A DNA stretch of 63,981 nt from Paenibacillus oceani (GTDB lineage: Bacteria; Bacillota; Bacilli; Paenibacillales; NBRC-103111), in NCBI RefSeq assembly GCF_014705615.1, contig NZ_JACXJA010000055.1:1-63981 (forward strand), read 5' to 3'. Numbering within the stretch: position 1 is the stretch's first letter; every line of letters starts with the position of its first letter. The notes below the pieces were generated by a model, which had not been told where the DNA came from, searched no databases, and worked only from the letters and a program-made list of their open reading frames with translations. A program made the translations under genes and the position numbers. Shown here one piece after another: positions 1 to 9,885 of this stretch.

Positions 1-87
1 GTTCCCATCCCGAACACGACCGTTAAGCCCTCCAGCGCCGATGGTACTTGGACCGCAGGGTCCTGGGAGAGTAGGACGTTGCCAAGC
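1..87 (+). rRNA. rrf: 5S ribosomal RNA, 3' part (5' end cut by window edge)
   Basis: The window opens inside a 5S rRNA gene. The conserved segments CCCATCCCGAACACG and the GGGAGAGTAGGACGTTGCCAAGC-type 3' end are present, and the usual roughly 30 bases of the 5' end are missing. A terminator follows directly, so this is the end of an rRNA operon. The 16S and 23S genes would lie to the left of the window. Confidence 0.95.
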
Positions 88-90
88 GGC

Positions 91-129
91 AAAAGCCTTT
101 AAAGGTTTTACACCTTGAAGGCTTTTTTT
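91..129 (+). terminator. Terminator of the upstream rRNA operon
   Basis: AAAAGCCTT pairs with AAGGCTTTT across a loop of about 18 bases and runs into seven T residues. It sits 4 bases after the 5S end, as expected for a rho-independent rrn terminator. Confidence 0.85.
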
Positions 130-509
130 GTTTATGCGGAGGCATGCTCTTCTACGCCAATCGATGCGAGGGAGCCCGGGAGACTCCTACGATTTCTTCG
201 GCAGAGACGATTCAACCCATTCAGGAAGAAACCGGCGCTACCCCATCATGGATGGTTTCGATACAAGGTTTAATTCAACGACTCATTTCGCCATTTTCAA
301 ACTACCGTAAAACCTCATCGGCTATACCCTCGCTTCCTCTATCAAACAGCGTCATTCGCTCCAGGCTGCCCACATGCAGGTACACGATAAAAATTTCCAA
401 ACAGCACGTAACTTTTTGTATCGCCATGCAGTCTTTTATATGGGTAGAATCTGTGACTCGGTACCTGCTTGAAAATACGATAGACACCCCTTACAGAGGA
501 GTACGAACA
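130..509. other. Intergenic stretch, no gene identified
   Basis: There are 380 bases between the rrn terminator and the first convincing start codon. The frame of the downstream gene happens to stay open back to an ATG at 144, but the GGAGG before that ATG is only about one base away from it, and the 122 residues it would add look like unstructured non-coding translation. No tRNA, no clear promoter and no repeat were recognised. Confidence 0.5.
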
Positions 510-1922
510 ATGAACCGGTTCTTACCCGAAAGGTATGGAAGCATCCCCCAAGAGAAGCCATCCAGTAAAGCCGCTGAGATCCAGCTTGCTGTACCGCAAT
601 CAAATCATCCCCGGCGGGTATCCAATTCCGCCTTCTCCATACGCGAATCTAGATGGATTTCGTTAATGGGTCTAGCCGTTATAATCCTTTTGTTGGTTTA
701 TGGCTGGGCGCAAATGACGACAGACGGTAAAAATCGCCGGGAGCCTTCACCGGTACTGTCCCCCGTCCAATTAACGAGCAATGAGAAGCATGACCCGGAT
801 GAGGATAGGATGGAAAATGCGGCCGACATCCGCCTCGTCAAAAGCGCCCGTGAAGTAGGAAAAGGACCTGTGTCCCGAATCGACACGACGATAGGCGGTA
901 TCCGGCTTGGCGATACGCAGGAACAAGTACGGGCCATGCTGGGTGAACCGACGGAGCGTTCCCAGGCGGGAGGTACGCCCTATCCCCAGTGGTATTATCG
1001 CGATCAGGACATGTATGTTCTGTTTTATCGCACGGGCGAGAATGAAGTTCCGGGAGGGGCCGTCTCGATCCGCATCCACGAACGCTCGCCTTCCGTGCTG
1101 AGCGACAGACGAACCGCGCCGAAGCTGGCGATCGGAGATAACCTGGAACAACTGCTGAAGGTATACCGCCCGGTAGACGGCACTTCTGCTGAAGGAACGG
1201 TAAGGAACTTTTGGATCAGGGGCTCTGAACAGACAGGAAGCGGATTTTACAAACCGGTTGTACAGATTAGGATGAAAGAAGGGCGGGTCGTAAGCATTGG
1301 GCTGGAGAACGAAGACGAGGACCCGAATCCGGGGAAGCGGGGGCTGCTGATTACAGAAAAAACGCCTCGCGCTCGCGCCGAGGGGGATTCCCGCTACGGT
1401 CGATTGGTCGTGCTGCCTGACGAGACAGAGCATATTGAGCCGCTGGGCTCCTACTCGTGCTTGGGAAGGGAGAGCGATTACCGGTTTGAGGCCTCGTATC
1501 GCGCTTATTTTCTTCCTGACGGAGGAGGGCAAACGTCGTTGTCTGCCGAGCCGATTCCGTCGCTGGTTTATCCTTCTTTGGAACCGATTCCGCTGGGGGT
1601 ATTGGAATTCGATGATTTTGAAGGCTTTTACTTGATCCCGGCTTATGCCGATTGTCATGGAGTGTCCTTTTATATGTATGGGGTTGATGAAGAAGGGGCG
1701 TTTCCGTTCCGGTTCGAGCTGAACGATGGCAATACTTCGAATACGTTTTACGTGCTCCCCTCCACCAAACCGATCGTGGAGAATAACTACCTGATTACGT
1801 ACGGCGGAGGGGGAGGCGGGCACGACGGTTATTTGCGGTATACGTTCAAGCCCGATCTGCAATCACAGACGATGATCTTGGTGCATACGGAAGCAGTTGG
1901 GGACGGGGAGCCGTTTGAATAG
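510..1922 (+). CDS. Membrane-anchored protein of unknown function, BamE/DUF4309-like repeat
   Basis: Encodes 470 residues from the ATG at 510. AGAGGAG at 495-501 with an 8-base spacing decides this start over the longer open frame. Residues 49-68 form one hydrophobic membrane segment, preceded by a basic, proline-rich cytoplasmic tail of about 48 residues, so the rest is predicted to face the outside. Residues about 124-150 read IDTTIGGIRLGD...VRAMLGEPTE, the kind of short unit seen in DUF4309 and SmpA/BamE-type domains; a weaker second unit (LAIGDNLEQLLKVY) lies near 207-220. The C-terminal half contains aromatic-rich segments and a run of glycines. I do not recognise a specific family member and assign no function. 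It stands alone between an rrn operon and a convergent gene 24 bases away. Confidence 0.75.
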   Translation: MNRFLPERYGSIPQEKPSSKAAEIQLAVPQSNHPRRVSNSAFSIRESRWISLMGLAVIILLLVYGWAQMTTDGKNRREPSPVLSPVQLTSNEKHDPDEDRMENAADIRLVKSAREVGKGPVSRIDTTIGGIRLGDTQEQVRAMLGEPTERSQAGGTPYPQWYYRDQDMYVLFYRTGENEVPGGAVSIRIHERSPSVLSDRRTAPKLAIGDNLEQLLKVYRPVDGTSAEGTVRNFWIRGSEQTGSGFYKPVVQIRMKEGRVVSIGLENEDEDPNPGKRGLLITEKTPRARAEGDSRYGRLVVLPDETEHIEPLGSYSCLGRESDYRFEASYRAYFLPDGGGQTSLSAEPIPSLVYPSLEPIPLGVLEFDDFEGFYLIPAYADCHGVSFYMYGVDEEGAFPFRFELNDGNTSNTFYVLPSTKPIVENNYLITYGGGGGGHDGYLRYTFKPDLQSQTMILVHTEAVGDGEPFE

Positions 1923-1946
1923 TCTCCCGCTCCAGACAGCTTGAGT

Positions 1947-3203
1947 CTAAGCCATAAACGAATATCCGTTGAAAAATCCGATCGTCGTAATGACATTGAG
2001 ACAGGCAAAGAGGATTTGATAGGCGAACAGCACATTTTCCCGATTCGCAGTAAGTTTGACCAGATACAGATAAAACGGAATACATACCATCATGTACCGG
2101 ACGACGCTGGCCAAGTACCAGGGCTGGCTCGAAAACGGAATAACGATCAGCAAAGCGCCGTATACCCATAACAGCAGACGATGAGGTTGCCGGATCATGT
2201 TCTTCCCATTAACGCCCAGGTACGTCAAATACACGATAAACACGGCGGTAGATACCACGAAAGCGATGAGACCGTTGTCCCAGCCGCCCGGCGCCATAAA
2301 GTAAGGCTTCTCAAAGTAATTCGCGTAATTGGTAAACGGGGCGGCGGTGTACCGGTACCAGCTCAAGCTTTGTTCGTGGAACGGGGCCAGGAAATCGCCG
2401 GTCAAGTATTTCATATACAACAAGTACAAGCCCATTGGCACTAAAGAGAGCAGGGCGTACAGCACCGGCTTGATGTACCGTTTCGTCAACGGAAATCCTT
2501 CATGCAGGACGACGGTTCCAACTACGAAAAATAAGTTGATAAAGCCGGGAACCCGGGTGACGGTAGATAAACTTGCCGCCAAAAAGGCAAGAGCATACCG
2601 CTTGTCCGTTGCATAATAAATAGAAGCCGCAGACAGAAGGAGAAATAAGCTTTCCGTATAAGGCAGCGAGTAAAATACGGATGTTGGATACAGCAGCATC
2701 AAAATCAAGACCGTTCGCGCCTGTCGTTCGTTCAGGCCGTGTTTGAGGCTAAGGGCGTACACGTAAATGAGACTTAGGCAAAACAGCAGATTCGAAAGCA
2801 GCATGCCCAATATAGCCGAATCGACTTTAGCAAATAACCCGACAATCGCTCCCGATGCATAAAGAAGCAGAGGAAATAACGGGAAGAAAACCCAGTTCGC
2901 AGGCGGATGCGGCTCGTCTATGGGATACTTGTCGTAGCCTTGGGTTGCAATTTTCAAATAGAGATAACTGTCAAACGTGGCGATATGCGACAACTTAAAT
3001 CCTTCCGTCTCCTTCAACAGATGTGGAAGTTTCATTGCCGTTTCGTGAATAACGCCCGGGGCCTGGTTCTCGTATACAGCCGGCTCGGTGTAGGAGGCGA
3101 ATAAGTTGATGCCTATGTATCCGGTGAAGGCTAAAGCAGCCCGGCTTATAATAACAAGTAAGAAGATCGATATAATCGCCTTTCGGGTCAATCCGGTTTC
3201 CAT
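1947..3203 (-). CDS. PIG-V-type mannosyltransferase-like integral membrane protein
   Basis: Encodes 418 residues with about ten hydrophobic segments. AAAGGAGCC at 3212-3220 on the reverse strand supports the ATG at 3203. The family hallmark is FDSYLYLKIATQGYDKYP at residues about 77-94, whose Asp78 matches the conserved acidic residue of PIG-V and related GT-C glycosyltransferases. FFPLFPLL (106-113) and a YPTSVFYSLPYTESLF segment further on are also typical. Bacterial members are thought to transfer a sugar from a lipid-linked donor on the outer face of the membrane, but acceptor and donor are unknown. It is convergent with the preceding gene and divergent from ctsR. The family call is by motif recognition; the reaction is inference. 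Confidence 0.75.
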   Translation of the reverse strand: METGLTRKAIISIFLLVIISRAALAFTGYIGINLFASYTEPAVYENQAPGVIHETAMKLPHLLKETEGFKLSHIATFDSYLYLKIATQGYDKYPIDEPHPPANWVFFPLFPLLLYASGAIVGLFAKVDSAILGMLLSNLLFCLSLIYVYALSLKHGLNERQARTVLILMLLYPTSVFYSLPYTESLFLLLSAASIYYATDKRYALAFLAASLSTVTRVPGFINLFFVVGTVVLHEGFPLTKRYIKPVLYALLSLVPMGLYLLYMKYLTGDFLAPFHEQSLSWYRYTAAPFTNYANYFEKPYFMAPGGWDNGLIAFVVSTAVFIVYLTYLGVNGKNMIRQPHRLLLWVYGALLIVIPFSSQPWYLASVVRYMMVCIPFYLYLVKLTANRENVLFAYQILFACLNVITTIGFFNGYSFMA

Positions 3204-3507
3204 GATGATTAGGCTCCTTTCCTGCTTCCTTACTCCTGTTCGCTCTGTTCGAAACCCCGCTGCCAGTCTATATTATACCATTGAGCCCGATTGAGGCCGA
3301 ATTTCCCAAGTGAAGATTTGGTTAATGCATGGAAAAAAAGCATCAATTGGAGCGTTCTTCAACGGTATTTATGTATATACTTATAATCAGAAACGGGAAT
3401 GAAGCGATCGACACCGCAGCCCCGCTAATCCGCTGGCGCGAACTAAGCCTTCGTCAATTTGACGTATGCATCGAATGGTTTTCTAATAGTATTTGTAATC
3501 CGGATAC
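3204..3507. other. Divergent intergenic region upstream of ctsR
   Basis: This gap separates the reverse-strand membrane gene from the ctsR promoter. A 68-codon open frame at 3329-3535 has no ribosome binding site and runs through the promoter, so it is not called. Apart from the reverse-strand Shine-Dalgarno at 3212-3220 I see no gene or repeat here. Confidence 0.5.
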
Positions 3508-3536
3508 TTGGCAAACGTGGGAAAACCGTATATAAT
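3508..3536 (+). promoter_or_regulatory. Sigma-A promoter of the ctsR operon
   Basis: TTGGCA (3508-3513) and TATAAT (3531-3536) are separated by exactly 17 bases. The CtsR operator starts 8 bases after the -10 box, so a bound repressor would cover the start site. Confidence 0.85.
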
Positions 3537-3544
3537 GTTGTTAA

Positions 3545-3566
3545 AGTCAAAGAAAGTCAAAGTCAA
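3545..3566 (+). promoter_or_regulatory. CtsR operator (direct heptad repeat)
   Basis: AGTCAAA-GAA-AGTCAAA at 3545-3561 matches the CtsR consensus of two tandem heptads separated by three bases. A third partial copy, GTCAA, follows immediately at 3562-3566. The position over the transcription start implies autorepression of ctsR-mcsA-mcsB-clpC, relieved by heat or by McsB. Confidence 0.9.
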
Positions 3567-3634
3567 TGAGACGAAACTTTCAGACTTTTCAGTTTTGGCT
3601 TCGACTGCACAACTTTCATTTGGAGGTTCTTTAG

Positions 3635-4096
3635 ATGCGTAATGTCTCTGATATCATCGAACAATATCTGAAGAACATTTTGCAGCAAAGCCCGGATGGA
3701 GTCGTGGAGCTGCAGCGGAGCGAGCTGGCCGAACGGTTCCAATGCGTTCCTTCGCAGATCAACTACGTGATTAGTACCCGGTTTACGCTTGAGAAGGGGT
3801 ACGTGGTCGAGAGCAAGAGGGGCGGCGGAGGATATATCCGCATACAGAAGGTGGAGCTGCCGTCCAAGGAAGCGATCCATGCGCACATTTTTCGCACAGT
3901 GGGCATTCAGATCGATCAAGCTTCCGCCGAAGGCATCGTATACCAGTTGGAGGAAGGCTGTTTCATTACGGCCAGGGAGGCGGACATGCTGAAGGCTGCC
4001 GTATCCCGGGACGTGCTGAATTTGAAGCTTCCGCTGCGCGACGAGGTTCGGGCAAGGCTGCTTAAGGCCATGCTGATCACTTTGCTTAGCAAATAA
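3635..4096 (+). CDS. ctsR: Transcriptional repressor of class III stress genes CtsR
   Basis: The 153-residue length is normal for CtsR. The N-terminal winged helix-turn-helix is clear: helix-turn-helix around residues 28-50 and the glycine-rich wing RGGGGYIRI at 62-70. Arg62 in that wing is the residue that McsB phosphorylates in the Geobacillus protein, so control by arginine phosphorylation is likely here. The C-terminal part (about 75-153) is the dimerisation domain. GGAGG at 3622-3626 precedes the ATG. The gene is first in its operon and lies directly behind its own operator. Confidence 0.97.
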   Translation: MRNVSDIIEQYLKNILQQSPDGVVELQRSELAERFQCVPSQINYVISTRFTLEKGYVVESKRGGGGYIRIQKVELPSKEAIHAHIFRTVGIQIDQASAEGIVYQLEEGCFITAREADMLKAAVSRDVLNLKLPLRDEVRARLLKAMLITLLSK

Positions 4097-4140
4097 AGAA
4101 CCATTCGGTTTGATACGGCGATACCAAAGGAGGGACTCCT

Positions 4141-4662
4141 GTGCTCTGCCAAGAATGTAATAAGAGACCGGCAACGCTGCATTTTACGAAAATTGTGAAT
4201 GGGGAAAAAACCGAATTTCACATCTGCGAATCGTGCGCCCGGGAAAAAGGCGAGCTGATTCCGGGAACGCCAAATGGCTTCTCCATCCATAATCTGCTGT
4301 CAGGACTGCTCGATTTCGATCCCGCTCAGGCAATCGGGGCCAAGCAGCAGCACCAGCTACGCTGTGAGCAATGCGGACTGACGTACAGCCAGTTCAGTAA
4401 AATCGGACGTTTTGGATGCAGCTCCTGCTACGAGCAATTTTCCGGCAGGCTGGACCCGTTGTTCAAGAGAGTGCACGGCAACACGGTACATGTAGGCAAA
4501 GTGCCTAAGCGCACCGGAGGCCTGATTCAATATAAGCGGGAAATCGACAAGCTGAAGCAAGAGATGCAGATGAGCATTACCCGCGAAGAATTCGAGCAAG
4601 CGGCCAAGATCCGGGATCAGATCCGCGAACTCGAGACGAAGCTTAACGGTTCAAACGTGTAG
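4141..4662 (+). CDS. mcsA: McsA, zinc-binding activator of the arginine kinase McsB
   Basis: Encodes 173 residues from a GTG start with AAAGGAGGG six bases upstream. Four CxxC pairs are visible at Cys3/6, 29/32, 75/78 and 93/96, the zinc fingers that let McsA bind and activate McsB. A UVR motif occupies roughly residues 143-170 (EEFEQAAKIRDQIRELE) and resembles the ClpC middle domain. The family role is in ClpC-dependent stress proteolysis and in shielding against metal and thiol stress. mcsB follows 20 bases later. Confidence 0.96.
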   Translation: MLCQECNKRPATLHFTKIVNGEKTEFHICESCAREKGELIPGTPNGFSIHNLLSGLLDFDPAQAIGAKQQHQLRCEQCGLTYSQFSKIGRFGCSSCYEQFSGRLDPLFKRVHGNTVHVGKVPKRTGGLIQYKREIDKLKQEMQMSITREEFEQAAKIRDQIRELETKLNGSNV

Positions 4663-4682
4663 GGACAAGGAGGCATACCATC

Positions 4683-5747
4683 GTGGATCGGACGAATATA
4701 TTCGAGAATGCGCTCAGCGATTGGATGAAGGGAAGAGGCCCGGAATCGGACGTGGTCATCAGTACCCGAATCCGGCTCGCCCGCAACTTGCGTTCCCTCC
4801 CTTTCCCGATGCTGGCGACCAACCAGCAATCCGGGGAGGTGCTGGAGAAGATCGTACGCGTTCTGGACAGCGACGAGCTTAGTACGGTAAGCGGATTTGC
4901 TCTATACAAGCTGGATTCGCTCGATGAGCTTCAGAAACGGGTGCTGGTGGAAAAACATCTGATCAGTCCCGCGCTGGCGGACGAATCGCGTAACGGCGCC
5001 GTGATGATTAACGATAACGAATCGGTCAGCATTATGATCAATGAAGAAGATCATCTGCGGATTCAATGTCTCAGCCCAGGCTTCCAGATTCGCGAGGCTT
5101 GGGATCTGGCCAATCAGATCGACGATATTTTCGAGTCGGAGGTCGACTACGCTTTTGACGAGCAGCGAGGATTTTTGACAAGCTGTCCGACGAACGTAGG
5201 TACCGGCATTCGCGCATCCGTGATGATGCATTTGCCCGCGCTTGTGCTCACCCAGCAGATGAACCGGATTTTGCAGGCAATCAATCAGGTGGGGCTTGCG
5301 GTACGGGGACTGTACGGCGAGGGCAGCGAGGCAATCGGCAACCTTTTTCAGATCTCCAACCAGATTACGCTGGGACAGTCGGAGCAAGAAATTATCGACA
5401 ATCTGTACGGAGTCGCAAAGCAGATCATCGAGCATGAACGGGCGGCCCGCCAGAAGCTGCTGGCTGAATCGCGCATGCGTATATCCGACCGGGTGAACCG
5501 TTCTTACGGCATCTTGTCCTATGCTTCCATTATGGATTCCAAGGAGGCCGCACAGCGGTTGTCAGACGTTCGGCTTGGTGTCGACCTCGGGTTGCTTGCG
5601 CATGTATCGCCGAATATACTGAACGAGTTAATGGTGATGACTCAGCCCGGATTTTTGCAGCAATACGCCGGGGCAAAGTTATCGGCCGATGACCGGGATG
5701 TTCGCAGGGCGGAATTGATCCGCGATAAAATTACCGGCTCGGAATGA
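4683..5747 (+). CDS. mcsB: Protein-arginine kinase McsB
   Basis: Encodes 354 residues, GTG start with AAGGAGG at 4667-4673. This phosphagen-kinase fold enzyme moves the ATP gamma-phosphate to arginine side chains, marking proteins for ClpC-ClpP and inactivating CtsR. Visible family features are STRIRLARNLRSLPFP (27-42), the acidic pair Glu121-Glu122, LTSCPTNVGTGIRASV (165-180) with Cys168 at the active-site position, and RDxxRA (RDVRRA) near the C terminus, which forms the phospho-arginine pocket. All key residues are present, so it should be active. A spacer of about 100 bases separates it from clpC. Confidence 0.97.
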   Translation: MDRTNIFENALSDWMKGRGPESDVVISTRIRLARNLRSLPFPMLATNQQSGEVLEKIVRVLDSDELSTVSGFALYKLDSLDELQKRVLVEKHLISPALADESRNGAVMINDNESVSIMINEEDHLRIQCLSPGFQIREAWDLANQIDDIFESEVDYAFDEQRGFLTSCPTNVGTGIRASVMMHLPALVLTQQMNRILQAINQVGLAVRGLYGEGSEAIGNLFQISNQITLGQSEQEIIDNLYGVAKQIIEHERAARQKLLAESRMRISDRVNRSYGILSYASIMDSKEAAQRLSDVRLGVDLGLLAHVSPNILNELMVMTQPGFLQQYAGAKLSADDRDVRRAELIRDKITGSE

Positions 5748-5845
5748 ATCGTTCAAGTATACGGTGTTTAATAAAGAATAGCGAAGTTTAATGTTCCTAT
5801 CCGTTTCGTACATGTTTCCTATAGAATCCGTTGGAGGTGCTTTCC

Positions 5846-8269
5846 ATGATGTTTGGGAGATTTACTGAACGCGCTCAAAAGGTGCTCGCTCTCGCTCAAG
5901 AAGAAGCGGTAAGACTGGGCCACAACAACATCGGCACGGAGCATATTTTGCTCGGCCTGATCCGTGAAGGAGAAGGCATCGCCGCCAAGGCGCTCGTCGC
6001 TTTGGGTCTGAGTCTGGAGAAAATTCAGGATGAAGTGGAGTCCTTGATCGGCAGAGGACAGGAGCAGCCGAGCAGTATCGCCTACACGCCGCGAGCCAAG
6101 AAGGTAATCGAGCTGTCTATGGACGAAGCGCGCAAATTGGGTCATACGTATGTGGGCACCGAACATATCCTGCTCGGTCTCATCCGTGAAGGAGAAGGCG
6201 TAGCGGCACGCGTGCTGAACAATCTCGGCGTCAGCCTGAATAAGGCGCGCCAGCAAGTGCTCCAGCTGCTGGGCAGCAGCGAGGCCGTTTCATCAAGCCA
6301 TTCGACGGCGGTGAACGTTAATACGCCGACCCTGGACGGCCTGGCCCGCGATTTGACGGCATATGCCAAAGAAGGCAACCTGGATCCGGTCATCGGACGT
6401 AGCAAAGAAATCGAGCGCGTGATCCAAGTGCTTAGCCGCCGGACCAAAAACAACCCGGTACTGATCGGGGAGCCCGGCGTCGGGAAAACGGCGATTGCAG
6501 AAGGGCTCGCCCAAAAAATCATCAATAACGAAATTCCTGAGACGCTGCGCGATAAGCGCGTGATGACGCTGGATATGGGGTCGGTCGTAGCCGGCACGAA
6601 ATATCGCGGCGAATTCGAAGACCGGTTGAAAAAAATTATGGATGAAATTCGTGCGGCCGGCAACATTATCCTGTTCATTGACGAGCTGCATACGCTAATC
6701 GGAGCAGGCGGTGCCGAGGGAGCGATCGATGCCTCCAATATTTTGAAGCCGGCTCTGGCTAGAGGCGAGCTGCAATGCATCGGGGCGACCACGTTGGACG
6801 AATACCGCAAATATATCGAGAAAGACGCAGCCTTGGAGCGCAGATTCCAGCCGATCACGGTCGATCAGCCTACGCCGGAGGAAGCGATTCAGATCTTGCA
6901 CGGGCTGCGCGACCGCTATGAGGCGCATCATCGCGTGAAAATTACGGATGAAGCGATCGAGCAGGCGGTGAAGCTGTCCGACCGTTACATTACCGACCGG
7001 TTCCTGCCGGATAAAGCGATCGACCTGATCGACGAAGCCAGCTCAAAAGTGCGGCTTCGCTCGTACACCGTACCGCCGAACTTGAAGCAGCTGGAAGTTC
7101 AGCTGGAGAACGTCCGTAAGGAAAAAGACGCGGCGGTGCAAAGCCAGGAGTTCGAGAAAGCGGCCTCGCTCCGCGATACCGAACAGAAAATGCGCGACGA
7201 GCTCGATTTGACCAAAAACGAGTGGAAAGAAAAGCAAGGGCGCACCGATTCCGAAGTGACTCCTGAAGATATCGCTCAGGTGGTAGGCAGCTGGACCGGT
7301 ATTCCGGTCAGCAAGCTGGCGGAAGAGGAAACCGAGCGGCTGCTCAAGATGGAGAGCATCCTGCACAACCGCGTGATCGGCCAGGAAGAAGCGGTTAAGG
7401 CGGTCAGCCGGGCGATCCGCCGCGCCAGAGCCGGGCTTAAAGATCCCAAGCGTCCGATGGGCTCCTTCATTTTCCTGGGTCCGACCGGAGTAGGTAAAAC
7501 CGAGCTGGCCCGTGCGCTTGCGGAGTCGCTGTTCGGTGATGAGAATGCGGTGATCCGCATCGATATGTCCGAATATATGGAGAAGCACTCGACTTCCCGC
7601 CTCGTCGGAGCGCCTCCGGGATATGTCGGCTATGAAGAAGGCGGCCAACTGACCGAGAAAGTGCGCCGCAAGCCGTACTCGGTCGTCCTGCTTGACGAGA
7701 TAGAGAAGGCGCATCCGGAAGTATTCAACATCTTGCTGCAAGTGCTGGAAGACGGCCGCTTGACCGACTCCAAAGGACGTACGGTTGACTTCCGCAATAC
7801 GCTGATCATCATGACGTCGAACGTCGGGGCTGAAATGATTAAGAAAAACTCGACGCTCGGCTTCATGGCGGCAGCAGATAGCGGACGCGATTACTCGAAC
7901 ATGAAGGACAAAGTGATGGGCGAGTTGAAGAAAAGCTTCCGTCCGGAGTTCTTGAACCGGATCGATGAGATCATCGTGTTCCATTCGCTCGAAGAATCGC
8001 ATATCGCCGAGATTGTCAGCCTGATGTCCGACGAGCTGGCCAAGCGGCTGCGCGAGCAGGAAGTGGAATTTACGCTCACGGATAAAGGCAAGGCGTTTCT
8101 CGCCAAGGAAGGATTCGACCCGACCTACGGCGCGAGACCGCTGCGCAGAGCGATCCAGAAGCATATCGAGGACCGTCTGTCCGAAGAGCTGCTGAAAGGC
8201 AACATCGCCAAAGGCGATTCGCTGACGATCGACGAAGTAGATGGGGAACTAGTCGTCCAGAAACACTAA
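5846..8269 (+). CDS. clpC: ATP-dependent Clp protease ATP-binding subunit ClpC
   Basis: This AAA+ unfoldase feeds ClpP. The start is the first ATG of [10 protein letters not shown] at 5846, behind GGAGG (5833-5837); an in-frame TTG at 5831 lies on the Shine-Dalgarno itself and is rejected. The 807 residues show a duplicated Clp-N domain (residues about 3-145) for adaptor and phospho-arginine binding. The first Walker A GEPGVGKT is at 208-215 with [12 protein letters not shown] as Walker B. The coiled M-domain with a UVR-like motif lies near 410-480. The second Walker A GPTGVGKT is near 546, with [11 protein letters not shown] as Walker B. MecA or McsB are the expected partners. It is the last gene of the CtsR regulon operon. 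Confidence 0.98.
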   Translation: MMFGRFTERAQKVLALAQEEAVRLGHNNIGTEHILLGLIREGEGIAAKALVALGLSLEKIQDEVESLIGRGQEQPSSIAYTPRAKKVIELSMDEARKLGHTYVGTEHILLGLIREGEGVAARVLNNLGVSLNKARQQVLQLLGSSEAVSSSHSTAVNVNTPTLDGLARDLTAYAKEGNLDPVIGRSKEIERVIQVLSRRTKNNPVLIGEPGVGKTAIAEGLAQKIINNEIPETLRDKRVMTLDMGSVVAGTKYRGEFEDRLKKIMDEIRAAGNIILFIDELHTLIGAGGAEGAIDASNILKPALARGELQCIGATTLDEYRKYIEKDAALERRFQPITVDQPTPEEAIQILHGLRDRYEAHHRVKITDEAIEQAVKLSDRYITDRFLPDKAIDLIDEASSKVRLRSYTVPPNLKQLEVQLENVRKEKDAAVQSQEFEKAASLRDTEQKMRDELDLTKNEWKEKQGRTDSEVTPEDIAQVVGSWTGIPVSKLAEEETERLLKMESILHNRVIGQEEAVKAVSRAIRRARAGLKDPKRPMGSFIFLGPTGVGKTELARALAESLFGDENAVIRIDMSEYMEKHSTSRLVGAPPGYVGYEEGGQLTEKVRRKPYSVVLLDEIEKAHPEVFNILLQVLEDGRLTDSKGRTVDFRNTLIIMTSNVGAEMIKKNSTLGFMAAADSGRDYSNMKDKVMGELKKSFRPEFLNRIDEIIVFHSLEESHIAEIVSLMSDELAKRLREQEVEFTLTDKGKAFLAKEGFDPTYGARPLRRAIQKHIEDRLSEELLKGNIAKGDSLTIDEVDGELVVQKH

Positions 8270-8326
8270 CGACAAATCCGACCCCAAATCAAACCTAAGC
8301 AATCCGATTATCGGCAGTGCCCGTAA

Positions 8327-8370
8327 GGGGCTCCTGCTTCCCTGGGCTGGGGAAGCAGGGGCTCTTTATT
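8327..8370 (+). terminator. Probable terminator after clpC
   Basis: GGGCTCCTGCTTCC (from 8328) pairs with GGAAGCAGGGGCTC (8351-8364) with one G-T pair, followed by a short T-rich tail. The tail is weak, so termination may be partial. Confidence 0.6.
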
Positions 8371-8492
8371 GCGTCTGGCGAGCTATAAGGCGGTAATCCA
8401 CAACGGCTGAAAGGAATTGATGAAAGCAGGGTTTTCATTGGTTCCTGGTAATGGTACACTTTGGATAATATGAGGCAGTGAGGGGATGAATA

Positions 8493-9860
8493 ATGTCGAA
8501 AACGAAAACGAAATTTTGCTGCCAGGAATGCGGAACCGAATCCCCGAAATGGCTTGGCAAATGTCCCGGCTGTAACTCCTGGAACACGATGGTGGAAGAA
8601 ATCGAGATCACCGGAAAAGCAAAAGGATTCCAGTCCTCGCTGACCCAGACGAAAGAAAAGGCGACCTCGATCATACATATAGAAAGTAGCCACGAAAAGC
8701 GGATTTTGACGGAAATGAACGAGCTCAACCGGGTGCTCGGTGGAGGTGTCGTTCCCGGTTCGCTCATTCTGGTCGGGGGCGACCCCGGAATCGGGAAGTC
8801 GACGCTGCTGCTGCAGACTTCGAACCAGCTGGCCGCCATGGGGCTCAAGGTGCTGTATATATCCGGAGAGGAATCGACCCGGCAGATCAAGCTCCGGGCG
8901 GATCGTCTGGGAGCTTTGTCGGAACATTTGTTCGTGTTATGCGAAACGAATGTGGAGATGATCGGAGAAGCGATCGAGAACGTACAGCCCGATTTTATGG
9001 TTGTCGACTCGATCCAGACCGTGTTCCATCCGACCGTGACGTCAGCTCCGGGCAGCGTTGCGCAAGTTCGGGAATGCACCGGGCACTTTATGCGAATAGC
9101 TAAAATAAGAGGAATCGCTACCGTCCTGGTCGGTCATGTGACTAAGGAAGGGGCGATCGCGGGCCCCCGGCTGCTCGAACATATGGTCGACAGCGTGCTT
9201 TATTTCGAAGGGGAGCGCCACCATTCGTACCGGCTGCTGCGGGCGGTCAAAAACCGGTTCGGATCGACGAACGAGATGGGTATTTTCGAGATGGTCGAGA
9301 CCGGCCTGCGTGAAGTGACCAATCCGTCCGAACTGTTTTTGTCCGAACGGCCTCTCGGCGTATCCGGTTCCACTGTCGTGGCCAGTATGGAAGGGACGCG
9401 TCCTGTGCTCGTCGAGCTGCAGGCGCTCGTCTCCAGCACGAACTTTCCGAGCCCGCGCCGGATGTCCGCGGGTATTGATCATAACCGGCTCTCTCTGATT
9501 ATCGCTGTATTGGAGAAGCGGGTAGGTATGTTTCTGCAAAATCAGGACGTTTACTTGAACCTGGCCGGTGGCGTCAAGCTGGATGAGCCTGCGGTTGATC
9601 TGGCTGCTGCGGTGGCGATCGCCTCCAGCTTCCGGGACCGTCCCACCCAGCCGTACGACGTCGTGTTCGGCGAGATCGGCCTGACCGGGGAGGTTCGGGG
9701 CGTTTCGCGGATCGACCAGCGGGTGAAAGAGGCGCAAAAGCTCGGCTTCAAGCGGGTTATTATGCCACGCAAGAGCATGAAGGGCTGGACGCCTCCCCAA
9801 GGGCTGGAAATTATAGGCGTGGATACGGTGTCCGAAGCTTTGAAGGCGGCACTGGAATGA
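8493..9860 (+). CDS. radA: DNA repair and recombination protein RadA
   Basis: RadA is a RecA-like, DnaB-type helicase that helps branch migration during recombination. The 455 residues contain a C4 zinc finger (Cys10, 13, 24, 27), a RecA-type core with Walker [11 protein letters not shown] near residue 93-102, the RadA-specific KNRFG motif near 252-256, and a C-terminal Lon-protease-like domain that lacks protease function in this family. An AGGGG-type ribosome binding site precedes the ATG. disA follows 25 bases downstream, the same pairing as in B. subtilis, where RadA and DisA act together on DNA lesions. Confidence 0.97.
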   Translation: MSKTKTKFCCQECGTESPKWLGKCPGCNSWNTMVEEIEITGKAKGFQSSLTQTKEKATSIIHIESSHEKRILTEMNELNRVLGGGVVPGSLILVGGDPGIGKSTLLLQTSNQLAAMGLKVLYISGEESTRQIKLRADRLGALSEHLFVLCETNVEMIGEAIENVQPDFMVVDSIQTVFHPTVTSAPGSVAQVRECTGHFMRIAKIRGIATVLVGHVTKEGAIAGPRLLEHMVDSVLYFEGERHHSYRLLRAVKNRFGSTNEMGIFEMVETGLREVTNPSELFLSERPLGVSGSTVVASMEGTRPVLVELQALVSSTNFPSPRRMSAGIDHNRLSLIIAVLEKRVGMFLQNQDVYLNLAGGVKLDEPAVDLAAAVAIASSFRDRPTQPYDVVFGEIGLTGEVRGVSRIDQRVKEAQKLGFKRVIMPRKSMKGWTPPQGLEIIGVDTVSEALKAALE

Positions 9861-9885
9861 ACGGGTGCGATAGGGGGTTACTGAG

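Noticed and set aside
144-509. N-terminal extension of the first gene
   Set aside because: The Shine-Dalgarno would be one base from ATG 144, and a well-spaced AGAGGAG lies before ATG 510, where the sequence becomes protein-like.
3329-3535. 68-codon open frame before ctsR
   Set aside because: It has no ribosome binding site and runs through the ctsR -35 and -10 boxes.
8435-8475. Promoter before radA
   Set aside because: TTGGTT and GATAAT-like boxes are present but no pair has acceptable spacing, so no call was made.
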